DNA from: Antedon mediterranea
Lineage: Eukaryota > Echinodermata > Crinoidea > Comatulida > Antedonidae
Assembly: GCF_964355755.1 (NCBI RefSeq)
Contig: NC_092670.1
Location: 39,915,795-39,979,794, forward strand
Direction: 5' to 3'
Length of the DNA: 64,000 nucleotides
Numbering within the stretch: position 1 is the first letter of the stretch; every line of letters begins with the position of its first letter. A program made the translations under genes and the position numbers. The notes under the pieces are model-generated. The model made no database searches. It saw only the letters and a program-made list of their open reading frames with translations, and had not been told where the DNA came from. Below, piece by piece: positions 47,803 through 58,983 of this stretch.

Positions 47803-49948
47803 GGGCAATTCCATGGTCACTCACATTACACATTACAGTCATTTTTGTTAGTCTAAGCTTTGTACTTTCTATACTAATTGAATTTTTAAGTCAATGTTTT
47901 ATATGAACATACTTTAGGTGCAAGTCTTTAATAAAATACTATAAAAAAAATTGTATGTCTTTTACTTCGACAATGACGGCATTGCGAAATTCTGTCACAC
48001 GCATTACACAAAAAGGACACAACAAAAATATGATTAGATTTGATAAGAACGTGTCCTTAAATTAAAAATATATGGATCAAAAGATCTTATATTTTTAATT
48101 GCTGTACTTTTAAAGTATAAAATAGGATAATAAAAAAATTCAACATTACATAGATTTTAAAAATATTTTACATTTTAACAAAAAAGTCCCGTCACTCGCA
48201 TTACTGTCACTCGCATTACCGTAAGAAATGAACTTAGTATTTACTAAGCAAAGCAGAAAGAAAAGTAGACAATAATTGAATAATGCAACATTAAACCGCT
48301 CAAAGAATGTTATCAATTTTCAAGTAAAAACTTTTATTTCAACTCATTTGGATGAAGTTCTAAAGGACATCATCTATTTTTAACACTAACAGAACATCTT
48401 GTTTTTTTATAAACACAGTAACACTTATACGGTCACTAAAAATGAAAATAGAAAATTCAAACAGCCATTTTACAAATTATGGAACTCAAAGTTCCTCGCA
48501 AACCAGCATCGAGCATTCTTTTTGCCCTGGTAGTGGCTTTAGCAAAAGCCATAGCACTTCTAAAAGGTGATGGCCCGTCTGATGCCAAAGCAGCCTTCTT
48601 TGCTCTGAACTTAGCCACACGTTTTCTATTAGCAACTTTAAGAGCATCAATCTTCTGCTTCTTCAAAGCTGGTGGCAGAGCTAGAATTTTCTCTTTTCTT
48701 TTACTTTTTTACTTCTTTTCGAAATTTCATTTTCTTTGTTTCTGTATGAGGTGTATTTTCCCTCGGCTTTCAGTTTTTCTAGGTACTTTCTCTGTCGTTC
48801 GGCCATTTCTAAAGGCAGGATGCAAATGTGAATGATATTTTAAAATTATTTTTAAATAATAAGCAATTATATATTTTGTTTTTAAAACTACAATGCTTTA
48901 GACCTGGTGGTGTAAAATATGCCTAGTAAATAATAATATATAAATAATAATATATAAATAAATTATTATAGCCTAGGCCTATATGCGGTGTTTTCAAATT
49001 ATAGAATTTGAAATAATTAACACTAACAAATATAAGAAAAAAAAATTAAAAATTGTGATTAAATATAAATGTATACTTATTCTTACCTTCTTATCTTCAC
49101 CAAAGATTGTACCAAATTTGTTAAATCTCACCAGATTTAGTGTTTTTTATTTAATGAGCTCTTATAATGATTGATTTTTCAAATGATTTAACTGCAAAAA
49201 AGGTCGTTGCTAGGGATTGTGCCCTCAACAAACCTAATGCTATAATTATTATACTGTAGTGCCTCCAAATAAGGGCCAAATCACACATTGTATTATGAAA
49301 TTAATGTATATACTAATTCTGGGACTAATTCATAACTAATGATAGATTAATTACTATTTTTAGTTTTAGTAATGTCACTCGCATTACATTGTCCATTTTT
49401 TAACGTCACTCGCATTACATGTCACTCGCATTTCACTTTTCAATGTCTCAACAATTTTGTATTTACGGGGATTTTTTATTTTTCAAATTTTAATTGTTCA
49501 AAGTAGTATAGCTAAATTATAAAATTTCATTTAAAAAAATTATCATGATGGTATAAAAAAAAAAATCATTTTTTTTTGTCACTCGCATTACATACCCTAA
49601 TATATAACAGAATATACACAGCACTCCTATATGGGATATTCAACATTTGTAGTTATATCATATTTTCCATACATCTTAAGTGTACTATTACTTAGACATG
49701 TTACTTTATAAATATTGCTTTGTTGGGAAAATAATAATCAGTTAACGTAATTACCTGTTTTTCACACCTAAAAAATATATATTCAACATTGAATAAACGT
49801 AATTTTTTGGCTGCAAAAAGTCATAAATGAATTGAAAAAGTTAAAAACCTAGTTCCCACATATTCAAAGAGTAACATAAACACAAATTTTGAGCTGACTA
49901 ATTAATTTGAATTTTTTTGGTCATGTCCATGTTTGCATGGAATTGCCC
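47803..49948. mobile_element. 2.15-kb DNA transposon with GGGCAATTCCATG inverted repeats and TTAT target duplication
   Basis: GGGCAATTCCATG at 47803-47815 is exactly inverted at 49936-49948, and TTAT directly flanks both ends (47799-47802, 49949-49952). Eight copies of a 14-bp motif GTCACTCGCATTAC, some with one or two changes, cluster near the two ends (47816, 47993, 48191, 48206; 49374, 49405, 49421, 49578), all in the same orientation, as transposase-binding subterminal repeats might. Internally it carries one frameshifted minus-strand coding remnant (48457-48806). No recognisable transposase catalytic domain was seen; the superfamily is unassigned. Confidence 0.75.
48457..48806 (-). pseudogene. 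Frameshifted basic coiled ORF inside the transposon
   Basis: The ATG at 48806 opens MAERQRKYLEKLKAEGKYTS and continues Lys/Glu-rich until a stop near 48685. A one-base shift in an A-rich run restores LPPALKKQKIDALKVANR, VAKFRAKKAA and KATTRAKRML, ending at 48457. The composition and the RxRVxKFRxKK-type basic stretch suggest a DNA-binding accessory protein encoded by the element. I do not know a named family. Confidence 0.5.
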
Positions 49949-50110
49949 TTATAAAAAGGACAAATTATACCGTTTTCTCTTAATCAGAAATTTTTCTGCA
50001 ATCCAATTTTAGGGTCAAAGTGAGAAACTATTCTGTGACACAAATATTACAGAGCCGGAGTATAATCTTAAACAATTATTTTATTGTATTTTATAGAGTA
50101 ACGGTTCAAG

Positions 50111-51747
50111 ATGCCGAAGCTTGTATGCAGTAAAACATTTGTGACTCCTCGACGTCCTTTTGAAAAGGAACGTTTAGACCAAGAGTTAAAACTTATTGGA
50201 GAGTTTGGTCTTCGTAACAAGCGTGAAGTTTGGCGTGTCAAGTATACTTTGGCAAAGATCAGAAAATCTGCACGTCATCTGTTGACACTTGAAGAAAAGG
50301 ATTCACGCCGTTTGTTTGAAGGTTTGTTTCAATTCTGATTTTTAGTGGCAGGTAAATCTTTTTCTGTCGCATTATAGAATTAACTTTTCCTCTAACTGCA
50401 TTATTAGTAATTGATTGTTAATATGTTTTTAGGTAATGCACTTTTACGTCGTTTGGTTCGTATTGGAGTGTTGGACGAGTCCAAAATGAAGCTTGATTAT
50501 GTTTTGGGTCTACGTGTTGAGGACTTTATGGAACGTCGTCTTCAAACCCAAGTGTTCAAGCTTGGATTGGCAAAGAGCATTCACCATGCCAGAATCTTGA
50601 TAAGACAAAGACATATAAGGTAAGCTTGCTGTCAATGTCAAATTACATTCAATCATTTTGATTAATTCCCATGTAAAGCCATACTATTACTACATACTGT
50701 ATTAATGATTTAGTTTGATTTATTCGTTCATATAGCTGAATGTCAAACAGATTAGTAGTTTAAAATCTGGGAGGTCAATGTAACCTGTTTTACACACCTT
50801 ACTGGAATTTGACAGAGATGTCTGTAAGGTCAATGTAACAGTGTACACACCTCAGAAGGTCATACTCCTGCAATGTGCAAAAAGTTTCTTTGAGGTCAAT
50901 GTAACAGTGTACACACCTCAGAAGGTCATACTCCTGCAATGTGCAAAAAGTTTCTTTGAGGTCAATGTAACAGTGTACACACCTCAGAAGGTCATACTCC
51001 TGCAATGTGCAAAAAGTTTCTTTGAGGTCAATGTAACAGTGTACACACCTCAGAAGGTCATACTCCTGCAATGTGCAAAAAGTTTCTTTGAGGTCAATGT
51101 AACAGTTTTACACACCTCAGGAGGTCATATCCTGTGATGTGCAAAACATTTCTTTGAGGTCAATGTAACAGTTATACACACCTTGGAGGTCATACTCCTG
51201 TGATGTGCAAAAAGTTTCTTTGAGGTCAATGTAACTGTTTTACACACCTCAGGTCATATTTTGTGATGTGCAAAAAAGTTTCTTTGAGGTCAATGTACCA
51301 GTTTTACACACCTCAGAAGGTCATACGCTTGTGATGTGCAAAAAGTTTCTTTGAGGTCAATGTAACAGTTTTACACACCTCAGAAGGTCATACGCTTGTG
51401 ATGTTCCAAGATTTTGAACAAACATAATAGGTAGTTAAAACATTACTATATAATGAAGGTGAAGAACACCTGTCTCATTCTGAAAATCAACAGATTTAAT
51501 TTCTAATTATTTCTAAAACTTTGGTTTTGTGAAAACAGTTCATAATTTTATATTTTGATATTGTTTATACAGAGTGCGTAAGCAAGTTGTCAATATTCCG
51601 TCGTACATCGTACGGTTAGACTCGCAGAAGCACATAGATTTCTCGTTGAGATCACCATATGGAGGAGGGCGTGCTGGCCGTGTCAAGCGAAAGAACGCCA
51701 AGAAAGGAAAGGGTGGCGACGATGAAGAAGAGGAGGATGAAGATTAA
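50111..51747 (+). CDS. RPS9: 40S ribosomal protein S9 (uS4), 190 aa
   Basis: Three coding exons (50111-50321, 50433-50619, 51573-51747; sum 573 nt). The sequence tracks human RPS9 (194 aa): [36 protein letters not shown], the S4 domain with [58 protein letters not shown] and an acidic tail ending DDEEEEDED. It is a 40S structural and rRNA-binding protein. An acceptor-like TTTTATAG at 50089-50096, just before the ATG, suggests a 5' UTR intron, as in vertebrates. AATAAA at 51860-51865 is the poly(A) signal. Intron 2 carries a 66-bp minisatellite. Confidence 0.97.
50838..51405. repeat. 66-bp minisatellite in RPS9 intron 2
   Basis: Eight to nine units; the first four are near-identical (TACACACCTCAGAAGGTCAT, TTTCTTTGAGGTCAATGTAA) and later units diverge with small indels. 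The 66-bp period keeps reading frames open on both strands. Confidence 0.92.
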
Positions 51748-53459
51748 GAAGGAATGTTTGTTTTGCAACTTAAATCTTGTAAAGCTTCACATGATATTCT
51801 ACTTTTGTATACAAAAGTCAACTGTAATGCTGTGCAGCACTGTTTAGTACAGTAACAGAAATAAAGTATAAGAACAATACACAATAAATACAATATTTGT
51901 AAAGCTTTTTTTTTTGTTCTAGTTTGAAAATTGTTCTTTAAAAACTTTATTTGAAAAATAACTGAAACAAACCTTGATGCACTTGTGGGGCGGGGCAATG
52001 AGAAAATAGTAAATGCAAAACTACCAACAATATTTTAAAAATAAACTATGGTCAGGGGTTGATCCAGCATTATAGAGGTGGGCTAAATATTTTATAAATA
52101 ATCCTGTCTGGTTGTAGGAAAATAAAAATAGCTATTATTTTAAAAAGACATGGCTGTTAAATTTTAGCCTAAATCCGCACCTGATGGCCGTATGAAAATT
52201 CATTTTCCGTGGTCCGATTTTTAATGAAATTTAAGACAATTTAAAATTCAATCAAACCCTTGCATACATCATGTCAATAGCGTAATCGGACACCATTGGT
52301 TAAGAGTTATTCATGGATAGGTTTAGTAGTTGATAAACAGTTTTTCGAAACTTCTGTTTTAAGGTTTAATGTCGGTGCTTTACAAAGGCTAGTGGATTTT
52401 GATTGTTCGTTGATGTTGCCGCCAGTAGAAGTAGTTTTTATTCGTCCATGTAAATATACATGAAAATAAACTGCATGCATATGTTTACGAACTGTACGGT
52501 GGTATGTATAGTATGATTTTTTTTTGCAAGTTGCATTTTAAAATTACTATACATTTTACATAATACAGTAATAATAATAATGCCTTTCTCCATAAATTTA
52601 TTTATCCTTTTTGTAACAATAATTTTTAATGTTGGCCTGTTGAGCCGTAAAATGTGTAAAAAGACATTTTTGCAAAATGTGGTTGTTTGCACATTTCACG
52701 GCTCGGCTTACCACCTCGTCTTAGTAATGAAAGTAATGTAAACGTAACCGTAAAAAGGACCCCATTGGATAAAAAAAATACTACTACTGTACCAGGGAGT
52801 GACTCAAATTACAATTTCATCATCTCTGATCAAACAAATCGCATAAAATAGAAGTATAACGTTTTTCACTCGTCTTGTCGGGTGGCGGAGCGTCGGCGTA
52901 AGTAGGCCTACATCGGCTGATCAACAATATCAGAAATAAATTAAACAATGCATTATTGAAGTTCATTTTAATATTTCAACAAGTTTACATGCGCATTACG
53001 TGCAAAAGTTCAATTGGTCGATTTTCGATTAATTTCTAAACAAAAACTACTAGGCCTATAGATAGAATTTAAAATTAATCAAATAAATTCATCAACAAAA
53101 ACTGGAATTCTTATGTCGTTCAAAAACTGTATTCATCATTTTCGAGTGTTTTTTCTACAACTTTAACTCTGTCTTTCTTTATGAGTTGCTTACTAAGCTG
53201 TGAATACAAAAATATTGTGTAGGCCTATTAGCTTTTGAATAACTTCTTAGTCTTATTAGGCCTACGTCTTTGGGAGTGGAGTTTTAATTTTGTCCTTAGA
53301 ATAAATCCTGACACGTGACGGGACTTGAACCCAGGACCCTTGGAGTGGTAGCCAAGCAACAACCACAACTCCACTCCACAACGTATAGATTCGATATTTA
53401 ACAACTTCATTGTCTGTCGAGACGCATGTGTATATCTAAATGTTACCAAACCATTTTAC
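51748..53459. other. RPS9 3' UTR and intergenic region
   Basis: Beyond the poly(A) signal and a tRNA-derived SINE at 53273-53380, no gene was supported. Confidence 0.45.
53273..53380 (-). mobile_element. tRNA-derived SINE (copy 2)
   Basis: It shares GGAGTGGAGTT, the GACTTGAACCCAGGACCCTT B-box region and AACTCCACTCCA with copy 1 at 26590-26706. About 15 bp around the A box are deleted. Confidence 0.75.
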
Positions 53460-54079
53460 CTTCATACACCTTTACTTCACAAAGACTAAGAACTCTATCT
53501 CCAGGAATATATACACTGACGTATCACCCGTTGATTGGTCCATTTGGCAGGATTCGAATGAGGTGGCCGGGTTGTTCCACCAATACGGACTTGAGCATCA
53601 ACTAGCCTATCGGCTAGAATAGAAGAAGTAAACAGACGTACTTAATATTCTTTAAATAAGTAAATTTTAAAACGAAAAAAATTGAATTAGTACTTAAGTT
53701 ATTAGCAAGACCTTTTTATGGTGTGGCCGCATATTTATATTATAATATTAAATTAATTAAAAAGGTGAAACTGACAATGGGTTGATTTTAAAATCTCAAT
53801 TTTACTTCGGTTTTGTTTACTTAGATGAAATGCATTTGCTAACTCAAACACTTAAAATATATGTTTAGGCCTATACCGTATTAAAACTTCAGAACTGTCA
53901 TTGAAAGGCTATCAGCATTTTTACAGAATTTCATAGTATTAGCATTCAATAAGTTTTACCTTTGATAATCTTTGTTATTTGTTCTCGTTTTATGCCAAAT
54001 AAAAGAATAAATGAGTTCAGTTCATTAGAATAACAACAAATGTATATATATATATATATATACAACATAAGCCAACATT

Positions 54080-54163
54080 AAGCTCTGTCTACATTATCAA
54101 ACTAATTATTATATGGGAACATCACATTTGTCACATAAAGTTGGATAGTGTAGACAGACCTTT
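54080..54163. mobile_element. MITE, AAGCTCTGTC family, beside the giant minisatellite
   Basis: AAGCTCTGTCTACATTATCA at the left, GTTGGATAGTGTAGACAGAC at the right, core mostly deleted. It ends about 20 bp before the 12-bp repeat array. Confidence 0.8.
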
Positions 54164-54186
54164 AGAATGTGTTTTTTTACCACAGC

Positions 54187-56318
54187 AATCTGCTCTGTTA
54201 TCTGCTCTGTTATCTGCTCTGTTATCTGCTCTGTTATCTGCTCTGTTATCTGCTCTGTTACCTGCTCTGTTATCTGCTCTGTTATCTGCTCTGTTATCTG
54301 CTCTGTTACCTGCTCTGTTACCTGCTCTGTTATCTGCTCTGTTACCTGCTCTGTTACCTGCTCTGTTACCTGCTCTGTTATCTGCTCTGTTATCTGCTCT
54401 GTTATCTGCTCTGTTATCTGCTCTGTTACCTGCTCTGTTACCTGCTCTGTTATCTGCTCTGTTATCTGCTCTGTTACCTGCTCTGTTATCTGCTCTGTTA
54501 TCTGCTCTGTTATCTGCTCTGTTATCTGCTCTGTTACCTGCTCTGTTATCTGCTCTGTTATCTGCTCTGTTATCTGCTCTGTTATCTGCTCTGTTACCTG
54601 CTCTGTTATCTGCTCTGTTACCTGCTCTGTTATCTGCTCTGTTATCTGCTCTGTTATCTGCTCTGTTACCTGCTCTGTTATCTGCTCTGTTATCTGCTCT
54701 GTTACCTGCTCTGTTACCTGCTCTGTTACCTGCTCTGTTATCTGCTCTGTTATCTGCTCTGTTACCTGCTCTGTTACCTGCTCTGTTATCTGCTCTGTTA
54801 CCTGCTCTGTTATCTGCTCTGTTACCTGCTCTGTTATCTGCTCTGTTATCTGCTCTGTTATCTGCTCTGTTATCTGCTCTGTTACCTGCTCTGTTACCTG
54901 CTCTGTTATCTGCTCTGTTATCTGCTCTGTTATCTGCTCTGTTATCTGCTCTGTTACCTGCTCTGTTACCTGCTCTGTTACCTGCTCTGTTATCTGCTCT
55001 GTTATCTGCTCTGTTATCTGCTCTGTTACCTGCTCTGTTATCTGCTCTGTTATCTGCTCTGTTATCTGCTCTGTTACCTGCTCTGTTATCTGCTCTGTTA
55101 TCTGCTCTGTTATCTGCTCTGTTATCTGCTCTGTTATCTGCTCTGTTATCTGCTCTGTTACCTGCTCTGTTATCTGCTCTGTTACCTGCTCTGTTACCTG
55201 CTCTGTTATCTGCTCTGTTATCTGCTCTGTTATCTGCTCTGTTACCTGCTCTGTTATCTGCTCTGTTATCTGCTCTGTTACCTGCTCTGTTACCTGCTCT
55301 GTTACCTGCTCTGTTATCTGCTCTGTTACCTGCTCTGTTACCTGCTCTGTTACCTGCTCTGTTATCTGCTCTGTTATCTGCTCTGTTATCTGCTCTGTTA
55401 CCTGCTCTGTTACCTGCTCTGTTATCTGCTCTGTTATCTGCTCTGTTATCTGCTCTGTTACCTGCTCTGTTATCTGCTCCGTTATCTGCTCCGTTATCTG
55501 CTCTGTTATCTGCTCTGTTACCTGCTCTGTTATCTGCTCTGTTATCTGCTCTGTTATCTGCTCTGTTATCTGCTCTGTTATCTGCTCTGTTATCTGCTCT
55601 GTTATCTGCTCTGTTACCTGCTCTGTTACCTGCTCTGTTACCTGCTCTGTTACCTGCTCTGTTACCTGCTCTGTTATCTGCTCTGTTATCTGCTCTGTTA
55701 CCTGCTCTGTTACCTGCTCTGTTACCTGCTCTGTTATCTGCTCTGTTATCTGCTCTGTTATCTGCTCTGTTATCTGCTCTGTTACCTGCTCTGTTACAGT
55801 AACCTGCTCTGTTATCTGCTCTGTTATCTGCTCTGTTATCTGCTCTGTTACCTGCTCTGTTACCTGCTCTGTTACCTGCTCTGTCATCTGCTCTGTTATC
55901 TGCTCTGTTATCTGCTCTGTTATCTGCTCTGTTATCTGCTCTGTTATCTGCTCTGTTACCTGCTCTGTTACCTGCTCTGTTACCTGCTCTGTTATCTGCT
56001 CTGTTATCTGCTCTGTTATCTGCTCTGTTATCTGCTCTGTTATCTGCTCTCTTATCTGCTCTGTTATCTGCTCTGTTACCTGCTCTGTTATCTGCTCTGT
56101 TATCTGCTCTGTTATCTGCTCTGTTATCTGCTCTGTTATCTGCTCTGTTATCTGCTCTGTTACCTGCTCTGTTATCTGCTCTGTTATCTGCTCTGTTATC
56201 TGCTCTGTTATCTGCTCTGTTATCTGCTCTGTTATCTGCTCTGTTATCTGCTCTGTTTCCTGCTCTGTTACCTGCTCTGTTATCTGCTCTGTTATCTGCT
56301 CTGTTATCTGCTCTGTTA
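54187..56318. repeat. 2.1-kb minisatellite, about 178 units of 12 bp
   Basis: The unit is TCTGCTCTGTTA or CCTGCTCTGTTA; almost all variation is this single T/C position. Rare variants: two GCTCCG units near 55478-55495, one 6-bp insertion (CAGTAA) near 55797, single changes near 55882, 56050 and 56255. Because 12 is divisible by three and no frame of the unit contains a stop, long open frames (550-750 codons) appear on both strands; they are not genes. Confidence 0.97.
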
Positions 56319-56619
56319 TATATCACAACCTTCAAGACGGTTTTGGGGGAACCGAAATCAGAATACCACCAAGGGTGTTTTATTTATTTACCAGATTTCT
56401 ATAGCGCCCTTTTCATGAAAACTCATGCTCAAAGGCGCTTCACATCATAAAGACAAACATCATAAGCAATAATTACAAAAGTAACCTCAAATTATACGAA
56501 ATAAGATTTCTTAAACTAAGTTATAAATATTCTTACTGTACATTAATTAAAATCGCATAAAATAGAAAAATAAAATGAACCTCTTAAAAAAAAATACCGA
56601 AATTTATTAATGCACGCAA

Positions 56620-56870
56620 ATTAAATGATAATATTGATATGGTAATGATAAAGATGATATGAATGATGATATGGTAATAACGATGATAATGATAATCATA
56701 AGTATGGCGATGATGATCATAATATGATATGGTATTGAATATGATGATGATATGATGATATTATGTTACTAATGAAGAAGACGATGATGATGATGATGAT
56801 AATAAAGATGATGATGATGACAATGATTATGATAAGGAGGACGATGATGACAATATGATGATGACAAAGA
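56620..56870. repeat. GAT-rich microsatellite region
   Basis: Imperfect GATGAT, GATAAT and ATGATA runs fill this interval between the minisatellite and the FTP exon. Confidence 0.8.
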
Positions 56871-57460
56871 CTCATGCATGATCCCTTTCCCGACAGAAAA
56901 CGTGTATCTATGTTTCCATCAATGGCTCTTATAGCAGGACCACCTTCGTAATATGTTGAACTTTGTCTTGCGGCTATAAAAGGAGTTACTGGTACGTTCT
57001 CTAAAAGAAACGTTTTATTTTATATTAAAATTATTTTCTTTAAAAAAACCCACTAAAATACTCATATAAATAATATTAATTAAAGAGTACCCATAATTAA
57101 TAATTAATAATAAATAATTCTTACCATAAATCTGAACTTCACAAAGAGTAAGACAGTTTGATCCAGGTAACCTAATACTGACGAACTTTCCATTGATTGG
57201 CTGGTGACATATAATTTCAATAGGGTTTACTTTATCGGAAGAAATAATTCCACATCGTCGATTTCCATCAAAAGGTGGGACCTTGCTGTATCCAATACGA
57301 ATGTCAACATTGGCTAAACTGTCCTGTGATTGGTTTGTTACATACAATTATTTCGATGGGATTTCAACCAATCATAGCATTTACCGCATTGTACATTGTC
57401 AGTAAAACGAGACATGCTTTTTCCAACACGAGTGTGAGCATCAATGAATCTATCAGTTTG

Positions 57461-58755
57461 TTAAAAAAATATTATGTAATTACTAGGATTTTGCCTATTT
57501 TTAAATGAATGAAGCAATTAATATTATTTTTTTCAGGGGACAATACATCTTTAAATAAATAAAACATTTACTACTGTGCTTGCTAACCACACAATACTCG
57601 TTAAAACTATATTATATCATAACTTATAAAGAAATTCAAATGTAAAAATCCAATACAATGCCACTTCTTTTGCATTATTTGTTTTTCCAACGTGTAAGGC
57701 AGTAACCATAGTAACCATAGAGTGCGATATTGAATCAAATGAATATGCAGGAAGCGATGACGTAAGCTTAGAAAAGTTCCCTCTATAAGTTATATATGAT
57801 TGGATTTCTAATTAGTTTTTGTTTTAAACTGAGTTGTCTTTTAGCGATAACATCTCTTTGATAAACACTGTACTGTCGCGCGGATCGAAAGTTTTGTCCG
57901 TTTTGGCGCTATTTTACCGAATCGGTTGGTGGCGCGCGTTGGAATGTAATCTAATTTGCATACCACGAGTCTCTTCCAAATGGTTGTAGTATGGGCGCGC
58001 CAGGAAACGACATTTTATTTTCACGAAAGAAAGATGTACGTTTTTACCTTATCTTGAATTTACCTTGAAGATGTAGGATTTGATCAGAACTAAGCTTTGT
58101 CCCTTCGACGTCATAGCGGACAACTCTTCAGTCATTTACACATGATGTGATGTGGTTGCTAACGTTGTAAATGTAAGTAGACATTAAAACTATTCTAACT
58201 TGATCTCGTTGCATGTATATATATTTCCGATAATCAAAGTATTGTTACTTTGTTGATGTTTTTGTTGTTAGAAGGTGACGCTACACCAATTAAATGTATT
58301 CTAAGACAGGCTCTCTGAAACAAGATGTGTTACTGCATTAGGTATCTGAAAAATGGCCCCATAAATTTACTTGCTATGTTACGTAACAAATAAGGGAAAG
58401 TTAGGTAAAGGAATCATCTCAAAAGAGTATATTAATAGTTATATTGACATAGGCCTACTACCTGCATGTTAATAACTTTACCATTTCCACGTTGATGTTA
58501 AACTATTGGGCTGATTTCAATCAAACTTGGTCAATACAATTCAAGAAGTGGTTGAATTTTAGGGTCGAAAGTCACAAAATTCTCTGACTGGGTTCAAGTT
58601 CTATAGAACATATTATCTTTAGTTATTCTTTCATTCTTTTTAAGCAACCCACTCCCTCGCGCATGATATCTTCAAAAGGGTGAACCACCATAAAGACTAT
58701 ACTATACTTCCTATATTACATTATTTTAAAACATTGCACTGTGAAGCTTGTACAT
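57461..58755. other. Intergenic region between FTP remnants and the ZU5 gene
   Basis: No gene was supported. 57530-57555 is a terminal fragment of the TTAAAGATGTATTGTCC element. 57860-58020 is GC-richer with GCGCGCC words. Confidence 0.4.
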
Positions 58756-58892
58756 TTATTTTACAATAAAAGAATGTTGTGTATCTCCGGCAATTCTACG
58801 ACACATTTGAAGATTGAAGTCAACATCATCGGCAGGCGGCGGTACCTGAAAGAATTGAATGATACAACATTAAATGTACCATGATACTCCAG

Positions 58893-58983
58893 TATGCGAT
58901 GTGCCCATATATGGATATCATTGCCATATTTGGGAACATCACACTTTTTCTTAAAATTAGTTGGATAGTGTAGACAGAGCATT
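58893..58983. mobile_element. MITE, AAGCTCTGTC family, right half
   Basis: GATGTGCCCATATATGGATA then TTGGATAGTGTAGACAGAGC. The left terminal repeat is absent. It lies in the last intron of the ZU5 gene. Confidence 0.75.

Larger units (their letters stand above)
53460..57460 (-). pseudogene. Remnants of an FTP (F-type lectin-like) multidomain gene
   Basis: Several FTP half-domain exons occur on the minus strand. At 57352-57460 (FIDAHTRVGKSMSRF) a C-terminal half runs into stops and then abuts a second, intact one at 57125-57350 (LANVDIRIGYSKVPPF ... LTLCEVQIYG). At about 56872-57001 is an N-terminal half (ENVPVTPFIAARQSSTYYEG ... AIDGNIDTRF) with a good acceptor. At 53460-53613 is another C-terminal half (RLVDAQVRIGG ... 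VLSLCEVKVYE) broken by a frameshift and a stop. The expected middle exon (WWxVDLG type) is missing, and a 2.1-kb minisatellite occupies that interval. It is related to the FTP domain of the 5237-10385 gene. A still-expressed partial gene cannot be excluded. Confidence 0.6.

Noticed and set aside
50799-51137. 90-98 codon repetitive open frames on both strands in RPS9 intron 2
   Set aside because: By-product of the 66-bp minisatellite; the interval is spliced out of RPS9.
50838-51405. CRISPR-like array
   Set aside because: Units are contiguous without unique spacers, in a eukaryotic intron.
54109-56418. Open frames of 550-750 codons on both strands (TEQI/TEQV, ADNR/AGNR, CSVI, LLCY repeats)
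   Set aside because: They are translations of a 12-bp minisatellite whose period is divisible by three. No start context, domain or splice signal supports a gene.
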